The notes beneath the pieces are model-generated. The model did no database searches. It saw only the letters and a list, made by a program, of their open reading frames with translations, and was not told where the DNA came from. This document shows, piece after piece, positions 31,031-51,960 of a stretch of 64,000 nt of DNA. Numbering within the stretch: position 1 is the stretch's first letter; every line of letters starts with the position of its first letter. The translations under genes were made by a program, and so were the position numbers. Source of the DNA: Nematostella vectensis (taxonomy: Eukaryota; Cnidaria; Anthozoa; Actiniaria; Edwardsiidae); NCBI RefSeq assembly GCF_932526225.1, contig NC_064040.1:6855181-6919180 (forward strand), written 5' to 3'.

Positions 31031-32133
31031 CTTCTTCGGGAGTTATGGTTGCGGTCTGGTCATCAATGGTGAGGCTTTCTACTTTTGCCAGCAGAGATCT
31101 GGGGAATTGCCGTTGCATACCTCGTCGAAGGTATATTTCAGATGGTCATTAGTCTGATCGAGCCATCTGAAAGTTACGCTGTTCTTTTGGAATCGTCCAG
31201 TTGCAGCGATGACCAAAACGTTATCAAAACCATAACGGCGAGCCAATACGGAGATGCTTTCCGTCGGTAATCGTGTCTGACGGCGACGATGTCGTCTTTG
31301 TAGTACAAGACCTGCACCCTGGTACTTCCACCGGTGTCATTTACTGTGACTGTTGATCGAGCTTCACTTACGAAGTCTAGCACGTCGTCTGAGCCCGTTT
31401 CGATTCGGTCAGGCAGCATACTCAGTGAGTATGGAAGGGTTCCTGTCAGCTTTTTTGTCTTAGCTCGGACATTTGCTTGTCGCACTCCTCTCCCATACTC
31501 CCGTGTAAATTCCCGCATGGTCTCTGCAAGTCTGCGGTCTTCTGTCTCATCACCAGTCCCCTCTTTCGTCTGCGTTTTCTTGGATGGCCTCTGCATCAGA
31601 CTTGGTGGATCGCCCGAGATAATCTTCTCCGGATAAAACGAGTTCGGCCCTGTGAAGTATGTAAAATGCTTCTGGTAATTTCGGAGCATGTCATCTTCCA
31701 CACAGTGCGCTCGTCTATAAACATACTCCACAATAGTTGGCATGTCATGATCGGAACGCATGGCTTTGAACAAACACTCGACAGAAAGAGTTGTCAGACT
31801 CGCAAATCTGATCTCCTCCAGGACTCGCTCTTCGCCGATCTCTGTTAAGGTGTTTGCGAGGCTGGTCAGTGAGTCAAGCGCGATTTGGAATGACTGTCGG
31901 GTGCAACGTGGAATTGTCATGCCAGGGCCATTCGTGCTCAGCTTCCCTGTCCTCTCCTTTGCCTTTTCTTCATGATCTAATAAAAACGCGACCAGATGTT
32001 CTATCTGTCTTTTGTGTTCGTCAAACCTCTCGGGGAAATTCTCTTTCTCACACTTCTTATCCAGACGGAACACATTGGCATACATCGACATATTCTGCTG
32101 GAGAGGCACCAGTCCAACAGCTGATGTAACCAT
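31020..32133 (-). pseudogene. Transposon-internal gene, 319-codon frame plus shifted tail (U1)
   Basis: The main frame (32133-31174) has LTTLSVECLFKAMRSDHDMP, then a His/Cys/Tyr-rich segment (KHFTYFTGPNSFYPEKI), a Lys/Glu/Arg-rich linker, and a C-terminal part (RVQVLYYKDDIVAVRHDY). After 31174 the frame is lost, but other minus frames remain open to about 31030 (for example SLLAKVESLTIDDQ). This suggests a frameshift and then truncation by the LINE. Cnidarian genomes carry many proteins of this general look in transposons; I cannot name the family or find a DDE triad. The U2 copy (55436-56549) is nearly identical. Confidence 0.55.
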
Positions 32134-32279
32134 TCTAACGGCCCATATGTAAATATTTTTAGCGAGATCTCCGCCTCCCTCCCTTCAACCCGGAAAAAAG
32201 GATGAATCAGAGCTTGAAGAGGGCGATCGTAGAACTCGCCTCCTTTTTTTGCTATATCCAAAAAACCCAACATTAAAAA

Positions 32280-34560
32280 GCATTAGGTCATTTTCAACTA
32301 AAAATGCTCCCTGCCACACTGAGCTTTATGCTTTTATACCATAAAATTAGATATCTTTCAACATAAGATTTTACAACATTGACCTGAAAAAAAGGTAATA
32401 ATTGTCTTGTTGACTATATTCCCTAAAAGTACTGTCAATAAAAATATACTAGCAAATCAACATACGCTCTTGTTTACCTAGACATTGGCGAAAGAGGACA
32501 ACTCCTTTCTTGTTTTCTTTTTCTTTCCCTGTCATAAAAAATTATAAGTAACCCAAATCAATTCACCATACCACATCAGAGCTCACCCTACCATTTTTTA
32601 GCATATTCCTCATGCTCTCTCTTCTTGAATTTCCTGTGTTTTTTTTCTTTCTTGTGCTTTCCCATCTGTTGCATAAGAGAAAAACAAAAGTAATATTTCA
32701 CTCCACTATTACAGTTCCATAAGCAATTACTGTGAAATAATTCCAACCATAATATAAGCCCACTATTCCGTGAAATAACACTATGCCTCCCCTACACCTG
32801 AAAAAATGCCTCTGCTAAAAAAACTTTTTGATTATCAGGGGCGTACGCATGATTTTTAAGTTGCAGTTATAGCATTCAGAAGCTGGATAAGGGCGTGGCC
32901 CCTCATCCCCGTGAAAAGCTCATAGCGTCCACTTTTGTGTTGGAAATTGGCAGCAATATTACTCAAACCTCTGTCATCCTCGTCGCATGGCACTGAACGA
33001 CATGTGTTTGGAAATAATCTGTGAACTACCACGCTTAAGAAAATTATATATTTTTTTTCTCGTTATATATATTAAACTACGTACATAAAAATGAATAAGC
33101 AAACATTTGATTTTTCCCTCGTTATGCAAATAAGATCACCAATTTTTTTGCAGTCCAGTGACTGATTATAATCTCAACCAAATATCAGTCCACCAAAAAG
33201 TATGTGAAAGCTATAGGCAATGGCCTCATTTTTCATGTTGCATGATAACCAACAAAAAAGCAGTAATCAGAGTACAAGCTCATTCCCAATAAAAGAATTT
33301 AACAGTCGTTCAAATCAGGAAAGTGCACGTCCCTGTTCAAATCAAATCCTTTTTTCATCTTATTTTCTTCTGTTGCCTTTTTTGTCAACATGTTTATCTT
33401 AGTTTTTCAAACATGTTTTTAAGATTATTTTGTAATTTTGCCCCCTCCCCTTCCCCCCTCTGATTCCTGCTATGGCTTTGTTTGTTATATGAGTATCAAA
33501 ACATACCTCAGACGTGTCTTGACGTGTCGTGACTGTTGAAGATTATAGTAGTAGTTATTGAAATCCTAGTTTTGTCGATGTCTGTAGACAACTTTCACCC
33601 AAACATTACCGTTGCATCGGCATTTTTCAAATGAAAGACAAAGAACAAGTAAAATAAAGTCTCATTTTGTAGAAAAACTTAATTTCGCAAAGCTGTTTAT
33701 ATATTTTTAGGCGCACTGTGACAGCTAAATGTCAAATCATTAAACTGAGATGAAACCTTATTGATGTTAGCCTTGATTGGCCCACTTTATACCGGGCAGT
33801 GGAATGTTTTTTTCTGTGATGAAAACTTTCTACAACTCGACACAACTAGAACATGAAGCGATTTCCCGTAAGTTAGCTCTTTGGCGGGCAATTAAGATTT
33901 TTTAAGAAAAACCCGAAAAGTTTACCGTGTGACTTTCCGGGTTTCTGAGCTTATCAGCGTTTTAAGAAACGACTACCTGAAAACAAATTGAACTAGCTAA
34001 TTATCTCATAAAGATCACTGATTCCACATGAAAACGCTGTGTAGCCATTTTGGGAAACAAGGTAGGTTTAATAATAACGGCAATATTTTGGGGGTCGTAG
34101 CTTTTGGGGTCACAGGTTTTAGGTCTTCGTTTTGTAGACACCCAACTTACACGTGTTTGAAGTGAAAACTCTTTTGACCGATTACTTCGTCGAGATCAGA
34201 ACTTCCTGTTCTCACAGATATGGAGAGGCGATTTCTTATGATTGTTTTTTTACAATACAATAAATATTTAAATAATTGAATGTCATTATCAACAAGAATT
34301 CGAAAGAATAAATCTGCCCTTACCCTCCTTTGTTGTTGATTCTTGCCAGTGTGAGGCTACAAAGCGAGGGAGGTGTTTGATCGCATGTTCAAACCTACCC
34401 GCGTCTCATTGGCTAATAAAATAATAACCATGGAATGGCTTCTTCGTCAACCGCCAAAAGGTTGAAATGAAAATCACGTGCATATAAACAGATAAATCAA
34501 AATGAACCATAACCATCGTTCTTTTGGAAAAAGAAGCCAAATATTAAAATAATTTTTATA
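32280..34560. other. Non-coding interior of the transposon (U1)
   Basis: AT-rich, with no gene seen. It holds the MITE remnant at 32836-33164. Confidence 0.5.
32836..33164. mobile_element. hAT-like MITE lacking its right end (U1)
   Basis: It starts with CAGGGGCGTACGCA after ATTAT. The U2 copy (58801-59156) has both ends, CAGGGGCGTACGCA and TGCGTACGCCCCTG, with ATTAT on both sides. In U1 the right terminal 28 or so bases are deleted, leaving 'gtgactgattataatc'. CAGGG-type ends suggest hAT. Confidence 0.7.
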
Positions 34561-34713
34561 CTAATTCTTGTATTCCGGATTCCAGCTTAACTGCTTAATT
34601 CTTAGATTCCGGATCCTAGTGTGTGGATTCCGGATTCCAGTAGCATGGATTCCGGATTCCAAGTCTCATTTTTTCATAGATTCCGGATTCCGGATTACCT
34701 GTCATGGGGCGAG

Positions 34714-35196
34714 ATAGCTGTGTAGTGTGGATAGCTGTGTATAGCTGTGTATGGTGTGTATAGCTGTGGATAGCTGTGTATGGCTGTGTATTTTGTGGAT
34801 AGTTGTGGATGGTGTGAATAGCTGTAAATGGCGTGAATAGCTGTGGATGGTGTGGATAGCTGTGTATGGTGTGGATAGCTGTGGATGGCTGTGTATGGCG
34901 TGGATAGCTGTGTATGGTGTGGATAGCTGTGAATGGCTGTGTATAGCGTGGATAGCTGTGTATGGTGTGGATGGGTGTGTATGGTGTGGATAGCTGTGTA
35001 TGGTGTGGATAGCTGTGTATGGTGTGGATAGTTGTGTATGGTGTGGATAGCTGTGGATGGTGTGGATAGCTGTGTATGGCTGTGGATGGTGTGGATAGCT
35101 GTGTATGGTGTGGGTAGCTGTGTATGGTGTGGATAGCTGTGTATGGTGTAGATAGCTGTGTATGGTGTGGATAGCTGTGTATGGTGTGTATGGCTG
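34714..35196 (-). repeat. 19-bp minisatellite block B1 (U1), reverse orientation
   Basis: The unit on the plus strand is 'tgtgtatggtgtggatagc', the complement of block A. Long minus-strand ORFs here are the same repeat artefact (AIHTIHSYPHHT). It directly follows the transposon's right end. Confidence 0.95.
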
Positions 35197-35321
35197 CAAT
35201 ACACCAAAAACTGGAAATCGACTCTGCCAAATTTTCGTCTCTAATAAGACTTCTTCAGGGCAGACAAGTCTTATTAAAGACGAAAATTTGGCAGAGTCGA
35301 TTTCCAGTTTTTGGTGTATTG
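35197..35321. repeat. 125-bp near-perfect palindrome inside the minisatellite (U1)
   Basis: The left arm begins CAATACACCAAAAACTGGAA and the right arm ends with its complement; arms of about 55 bp surround a 14-bp loop (cttcagggcagaca). It interrupts the minisatellite. The identical-size copy in U2 is at 61500-61624. Probably a foldback element. Confidence 0.9.
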
Positions 35322-35370
35322 TATTCATTGTTCTGGTACGAGATCGCGACAGTTTGGGCTTTTTGATTCT

Positions 35371-36068
35371 GTGTGTATGGCTGTGTATAGTGTGGATAGC
35401 TGTGTATGGTGTGGATAGCTGTGTATGGTGTGGATAGCTGTGGATGGTGTGGATAGCTGTGTATGGTGTGGATAGCTATGTATGGTGTGGATAGCTGTGC
35501 ATGGTGTGGATAGCTGTGTATGGTGTGGATAGCTGTGTATGGTGTGGATAGCTGTCTATGGTGTGGATAGCTGTGTATGGTGTGGATAGCTGTGTATGGT
35601 GTGGATAGCTGTGTATGGTGAGGATAGCTGTGTATGGTGTGTATGGTGTGGATAGCTGTGTATGGTGTGTATAGCTGTGTATGGTGTGGATAGCTGTGGA
35701 TGGTGTGGATAGCTGTGGATGGTGTGGATAGCTGTGTATGGTGTGGATAGCTGTGTATGGTGTGGATAGCTGTGTATGGTGTGGATAGCTGTGTATGGTG
35801 TGGATAGCTGTGTATGGTGTGTATGGCTGTGTATGGTGTGTATGGCTGTGTATGGTGTGGATAGCTGTGTATGGTGTGGATAGCTGTGTATGGTGTGGAT
35901 GGTTGTGGATGGTGTGGATAGCTGTGTATGGTGTGGATAGCTGTGGATGGTGTGGATAGCTGTGTATGGTGAGGATAGCTGTGTATGGTGTAGATAGCTG
36001 TGTATGGTGTGTATGGCTGTGTATAGTGTGGATAGATATGGATGGTGTGGATAGCTTTGTATGTGTGG
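35371..36068 (-). repeat. 19-bp minisatellite block B2 (U1), reverse orientation
   Basis: Same unit as block B1, separated from it by the 125-bp palindrome and about 50 bp. It ends about 50 bp before the start of unit 2, so it lies at the duplication junction. Confidence 0.95.
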
Positions 36069-36315
36069 AATATCTTATATGATACACTTCAGGATGCGTA
36101 CTTAAAGTACTTACCTACCTGGCGAGGTACCTTGCCGCTGGCACAAAGGTTCGTGGGCTCTGGGAATGAGATTGAAGTTGCCGCCATTTTGTTTTTTTGG
36201 GTGTGTGTAGATTTTTTCTCACATACACTTCACGGTATTTTGGCAGCAGGGCTATAATGTAGCCACTTCAACGCACAGATGCCCACTTGAGACATAGATA
36301 GCCGCTGGATGCTCT

Positions 36316-46196
<9,881 letters not shown>

Positions 46197-46426
46197 GAAT
46201 ATCATTAAGCCAAGCGGATTTCTAAAGAGAAAAACAACTACCCTGTTTACATCTGCAAAATGTTTAACGCAGGGGCATGCCAAAATGTTCAACGCTTTCA
46301 CTTTAACCAGAGAGTCTCACAGACTGTTTTGACATATTGTGTAGGCTGACTTGCCATGTGACAAAGTGTGGTTCGGGTGGGATTTGGAGGGTGACATTAT
46401 ACTGTTTTATATATAAAAAAGTGTAA

Positions 46427-46432
46427 AATAAA
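46427..46432 (+). terminator. Poly(A) signal of PAP copy 2
   Basis: AATAAA at the place equal to 22533-22538 of copy 1. Confidence 0.5.
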
Positions 46433-47149
46433 AGTCATGATTTTGTTCCTGTTATATGTACTCTTTGCAAAGCCATGGATATTGTGGTCGCTGAGAAAAC
46501 CATCGTCTCGGTTAATGATAAAATTGTTATCCTCCATGATGTAGGGTGTCAATGTCCAGAATTATTGCTTTCCTCCAAAGGATTTCTTGGCCTGTTTTAT
46601 TTGGTGGTTCTAACTGCTATATAAAAAATAGCAATCAAAATCATCAGCAATATTTCTATGTAGCTGCGATTCTGAACGGCATTTTGGTGGCCGGTTGCTT
46701 TCCATACAGTAGCTCCCATCAAAGTTAAAGTAGAATATTCAGTAGTTTCATGTAGTTTAGACTATTTTTAGTGGTAGACTACGACAGCTATTTCCAACAT
46801 AACTTGGTGGATAATTTTGTAAGTCTGCTGCTTGGGCGATGGCTAAGATTGGCTATGGGTGATGTGCGAAAAGACTCGAGTTAATGGTATGAGTTAGCTG
46901 GAGCTGCTGTATAAAATAACATATCAAGACATTTACATATTTGGTCTTTGCTAGTAATTTACTTTGTAAATTACTATGTCTACCAGGATTTTCATGTATC
47001 ATGTCATTAAATTTAGGGGAATTGTTTTATGGAAATAAAGTTTTTAAAACCCTTATAAGTGTAATCTTTTTATGGGTGCTGAGGTGAAGAAATCCCATAG
47101 GAGGGGCTGGTAAGGTATTGTGCCAGCAATACTTTTGCCAAGGCCCGGG

Positions 47150-47600
47150 CGGGGCGTCTGAAGTGAAGAGTTGGAATTTCAAAGTCTAGAATTGGGGGGA
47201 CTTGGTTTTTTCATAGACAGCAGATCAAGGATCGCGTAGATTAATAATTAGCAATCATTAATCTACGTCGGGCGGGGTTCGCGTAGATAAATAATTAGCA
47301 ATCATTATTATACGACGGGAATGGGGCCTTTCATAGAAACGAGAGGGACCCGTGCCGAGCCCCCCAGGCCGCTTTCCATGGCCGGGCGGGGTCCGGGTAA
47401 AAAAAAAATGGCAATTGCCAATCTACGTCGGGCGGGGTCCGGGTAGAAAGGGTCGGGCAGGGGCTTTCATAGAAATGGGTATAAGCCGCGCCCCGCCGCC
47501 CCTCCCAGCCCGTTCTCCGTTGTTTTTTGTATGCCCTAGGGCATGCCCAATGCCTGGGGTATACCGTCTGGGGGCCTCGTGGGAGAGGGGTGTGTTATAG
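47150..47600. repeat. GC-rich degenerate tandem repeat (U2)
   Basis: Equivalent to 23215-23640 but with an added copy of 'ataattagcaatcatta' plus 'ctacgtcgggcggggt', showing turnover within the array. Confidence 0.55.
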
Positions 47601-47800
47601 GGGTCGCTTAAAGCGTTTGCTTAAAGCGCCTCGCTAGGGGATGACTGGCCCCCCTTGTGTGGTAACATGTGGGAACCTTGCAATTAGACCCCCGTCTGTA
47701 GTATACCGAGCGTTGGATTGGACCGCCACCCTACGGAGCGCGGAATGACCGTTTTTCGGCCGTAAATTCAAAGCCGCTGGCGTGGCGTTTAAACCTGAGC

Positions 47801-48450
47801 TTTACTCGAACACCTCGCTTCCGAACTCCTCGCGAATTTCTCGCAGTCTCTTTTTCATCTTTTCGCGTGTCTCCAGGGACTTTCTCGGGGGCCCTTTCTT
47901 GCATTTTTTCTCACGCGATGCGAGGCCGGGTCGAGCTCTGATAGCGGCCTTGAGCGCGTTGTATCTCTCGTTCCCGAAGTATTAGCTGAAACTCTTCGTC
48001 TGAGATATGCCCGTCTTGTAGAGCCTTAGAGACTAGCTCGCTGATCGAGTTTTTCTTACTCTCCGCTAAAACCATCGTGTCTTCGTGTTTAGCCACATTG
48101 CTCGTAAGACCCCTAGAGACTATCCCTGCGCCTGCACCCACGACACCGACCAGCCCAGCGTCCCCTGCCAGCGGACCGCCGATCAAAACCCCTATCCCAC
48201 TCAAAGAGACCCCTACCCCGGCGCTGGAAAGCGCCCCTGCAGCGATGCCGGATGCCACAGAAACAGCATGGGTAACGGCAAAGGTGCGCTTATACTTTTT
48301 CCGCACCTGTCGATGATGCGTTATCTCGTTGTCTAGAACCGCCTGAGTGTCACATATCTTCTGGAGTCGGAAGCTTTGCACGTCGCTGCCGCTGTGCATA
48401 CTGGGAAGCGAGGGGTATATGGCACCATCGCTAACGTCGCTGTTTGCCAT
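47801..48450 (-). pseudogene. Mobile-element ORF with Gly/Ala-rich hydrophobic core (U2)
   Basis: Second copy of 23841-24490, with the same 179-codon frame (48450-47911) and the same frameshift before the Lys/Arg-rich tail. It has about ten residue differences, mostly in the hydrophobic part (for example GAGAGIVSRG in place of GAGKGVVSRG). Confidence 0.5.
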
Positions 48451-48466
48451 GTCTGTTACGTCGGAG

Positions 48467-48975
48467 CTAGGTTAGCTCTAATACAAGGCGAACAGGCTTG
48501 CTCTTAAAGTCCACCCGTCTACCGCAGTCATCCCTGATCCATATTTGGATACTCGAGACAAACTCAGAGGAAGATGCTGCGACACAAACGGGGATGTCGG
48601 GTCCATAGACGACTTTCTCGTGCGGTCTCCCGCGGGTTTCTAGGCAAGCGAGAACGTTTGAAGGCTCGCCTAAGGAGAGGCATTTCGTGCGATCTACGAT
48701 ATCGCAGCAGATGTAGAGGGCCTCTATTTTCGGCAAAGCCACCTTAAGTGGGGCATCCCCAAAGGGAAGTGCGAGGCCCCGCTCCCCTGATTGTCTTTAG
48801 CCTCTAGGCCAAACAGTGCGCAAAGCTCGGCATTCAGGAACGCAACGCCACTGGGCATAAGCGCGATCTTCTCGGTGAGGGGATCCAGCTTCGCGGTCAG
48901 AATCTTGCTTTCAGCGCGGTTGATAGTTTCCACGATGGACTCGGCCGTGTGGTGCCCGGCTGGCAGAGTAGCCAT
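48467..48975 (-). pseudogene. Mobile-element ORF, frameshifted and truncated (U2)
   Basis: Copy of 24507-25195. The downstream frame (48742-48467) is kept. The upstream frame begins only at 48975 because the 5' third was removed by the deletion that joins 49018 to the forward ORF. The G-rich junction has a different indel from U1, so the frames stay out of register. Confidence 0.5.
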
Positions 48976-49018
48976 GGGCGGGAGGGCGGGTATAGTCGTT
49001 ATCTGGTGCTCCCGCTCC

Positions 49019-49800
49019 CATGGGCTAGGCGATGTGTTTGTGTTCTACCCGGGGGAGGGGTATCGCAACGTGCACGTGATCCGTGGCTACGACACGGCGG
49101 CGGACGAGTACCCGAGCCACCTCAATCTGTTTAGCGACGAAGGTGGGACGTACAATAGTGGGAAGCAGGTGGGTTACATACGCAACGACGACCACGGGGG
49201 CGTGCAATATAGCTGGTTTGCGCCTCCCAAAGGTGAGGGGCTGACAAAAGCAGGGCTAGGAAGACTCGACCGCTCGGTCGAGGCGTTCGTCTACACAGTG
49301 CTTGGCGCGCAGGTAAACGTCCGTTCCTCCATCGCAGGGGCCGGTGGGCCGGCCATGGAGGCGCAGGCGGAGTTCACGAAGCTGCTTGAAGACGCGATCA
49401 TAGAAAACGACATCGCTCAAAGCGTGCAAAGGTACCAGTTAGCCGTGCAGGAGGCCAAGGTGAGACTGAGTCTTGCGGTCGCACCAGGAGTGTGGCTGAT
49501 GCCGAGCGATCTGGTGATAAACACGCAAAGCGTCGTAAGCTACAACAATAAGCTGCAGAAAGCCACGAACTCCATGATGCTCGGCGCAAACGCGATCAAC
49601 ACCGAGACAAAGCCAGTCGGTGCTCATAACATGGCCGGTGGGCATCCTAGGGTGCAACACGGGACCGACAGCGTGCCGTCCCGGCGGCAAAGCGCCCCTG
49701 CGAAAGTGCACGCAGAGGGCGCGGCCCCTGCCCCCGCTGCTCATAGCATGTCGGGCGAAAAAGGTGACCACACCGCCCTCATCACCACCCTCATCACCGC
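49019..49800 (+). pseudogene. Mobile-element ORF, 5'-truncated, longer 3' part (U2)
   Basis: Corresponds to 26231-26758 of U1 and continues about 250 bp further with genuine coding sequence (KATNSMMLGANAIN, then a Pro/Ala-rich linker). It then passes into 'ctcatcaccaccctcatcac' and the minisatellite. The apparent 776-codon ORF at 48791-51121 is a chance fusion of antisense sequence, this fragment and the minisatellite. Confidence 0.5.
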
Positions 49801-51498
49801 CACCATCCACAGCTATCCACACCATACACAGCTATACACACCATACACAACTATACACAGCTATCCACACCATACACAGCTATCCACACTATACACAGCT
49901 ATCCACACCATACACAGCTATCCACACCATACACAGCTATCTACACCATACACAGCTATCCACACCATACACAGCTATCTACACCATCCACAGCTATCTA
50001 CACCATACACAGCTATCCACACCGTACACAGCTATCTACACCATCCACAGCTATACACACCATACACAGCTATACACACCATACACAGCTATACACAGCT
50101 ATCCATAGCTATCCACACCATACACAGCTATACACACCATACACAGCCATACACAGCTATCCATAGCTATCCACACCATCCACAACCATCCACATCTATT
50201 CACACTATACACAGCCATACACACCATACACAGCTATCTACACCATACATAGCTATCCACACCATACACAGCTATCCACACCATACACAGCTATCCACAC
50301 CATACACAGCCATACACAGCTATACACAGCTATCCACACCATACACAGCTATCCACACCATACACAGCTATCCACACCATACACAGCTATCTACACCATC
50401 CACAACCATACACACCATACACAGCCATACACATCTATCCACAGCTATACACACCATACACAGCTATCCACACCATACACAGCCATACACACCATACACA
50501 GCTATCTACACCATACACAGCCATCCACAGCTATCCACACCATCCACAGCTATCCAAACCATCCAGAGCTATCCACATTATCCACAGCTATCCACACCAT
50601 CCACAGCTATTCACACCATCCACAGCTATCCACACCATACACAGCAATCCACACCATACACAGCTATCCACACCATACACAGCTATCCACACCATACACA
50701 GCTATCCACACCATACACAGCTATTTACACAATACACAGCTATACACGCCATACGCAGCTATCCACACCATCCACAGCTATACACACCATACACAGCTAT
50801 ACACAGCTATCCACACCATACACAGCTATCCACACTATACACAGCTATCCACACCATACACAGCTATCCACACCATACACAGCCATACACAGCTATCTAC
50901 ACCATACACAGCTATCCACACCATCCACAGCTATCTACACCATCCACAGCTATGCACACCATCCACAACAATCTACACCATCCACAGCCATACACACCAT
51001 CCACAATTATGTACACCGCACACACCTATCTACACCATCTACAGCTATCCACACCATACACAATTATCTACAGCTATCTACACCAATCCACATCACCCAC
51101 AGCTATCCACACCATACATAACTATCTACACCATACACAACTATCCACACCATACACAGCTATCCACACTATACACAGCTATCCACACCATACACAGCTA
51201 TCCACACCATACACAGCCATACACAGCTATCTACACCATACACAGCTATCCCCACCATCCACAGCTATCTACACCATCCACAGCTATGCACACCATCCAC
51301 AACAATCTACACCATCCACAGCCATACACACCATCCACAATTATGTACACCGCACACACCTATCTAAACCATCTACAGCTATCCACACCATGCACAATTA
51401 TCTACAGCTATCTACACCAATCCACATCATCCACAGCTATCCACACCATACATAACTATCTACATCATACGCAGCTATCCACACTATACACGGCAATC
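49801..51498 (+). repeat. 19-bp minisatellite block C (U2), forward orientation, ~1.7 kb
   Basis: Same unit as block A but about five times longer. It includes an internal higher-order duplication: the segment with 'caacaatctacaccatcc' and 'gtacaccgcacacaccta' occurs at about 50965 and again at about 51300. Confidence 0.95.
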
Positions 51499-51817
51499 CA
51501 AAGCTTTAATCGAATTGATAGGGATGCTCGTCGTATTTTTCATCTCTGAAAATTCACTGATCTCAAAATGGCCTCGGTCAGCACCTATTCAGAACCTCGG
51601 TCACAATTTAACTATACGGACCTTCAAGCCGGTAAATAACCAGCTTTAGGGATTCCCAAAACCAGTAGATAGCTTTGATTTGCTCCTTTATCTTGGGGCA
51701 TCCGAGTTTCGTGTCGCGCGCAAGATTCAATGCCAATCTAAGACATTTTTCGGTAATATTAAAAACAAATTCTTATTTAATCTAACTGAGTTGAGGAATA
51801 CTAAAACAATTATTCCC

Positions 51818-51960
51818 CTCAGGCTAAGTTCAAACGTCGTATTATCAGTGAGCCGTATTAAATGCAAATGCATGCAAATGAATCGAATCGATTGTTTCAT
51901 CTTCATGCATTTGCATTTAATACGGCTCATGGATAATACGACGTTTGAACTTAGCCTCAG
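51818..51960. repeat. Inverted repeat with 57-bp arms (U2)
   Basis: Copy of 27420-27562, with the same octamer-bearing arms. One arm base differs so that pairing is slightly better (CTCAGGCTAAG). Confidence 0.85.

Larger units (their letters stand above)
30062..34712. mobile_element. 4.65-kb DNA transposon, U1 copy
   Basis: Perfect 16-bp terminal inverted repeats TCGCCCCATGACAGGT and ACCTGTCATGGGGCGA. Subterminal arrays of GGATTCCGGATTCC lie at both ends (30090-30160; 34570-34695). The left flank is GATAAT (30056-30061). The right flank here is minisatellite, but in U2 it is GATAAT, so the target duplication is 6 bp. It contains a decayed minus-strand gene (31020-32133), a LINE tail (30815-31030) and a hAT-like MITE remnant (32836-33164). 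The superfamily is not certain. Confidence 0.8.

Noticed and set aside
31334-31975. Plus-strand ORFs of 71-123 codons
   Set aside because: Shadows of the minus-strand transposon gene at 31020-32133; the same applies in U2.
34616-36087. Several 170-208-codon minus-strand ORFs rich in His, Thr, Ser, Tyr
   Set aside because: Three overlapping frames all encode the cyclic 19-residue peptide of the minisatellite. Same for 60701-62248.
48791-51121. 776-codon plus-strand ORF
   Set aside because: It fuses antisense of a minus-strand ORF, a truncated mobile-element ORF and 1.3 kb of 19-bp minisatellite. The repeat has no stop on this strand, so length is not evidence of a gene.
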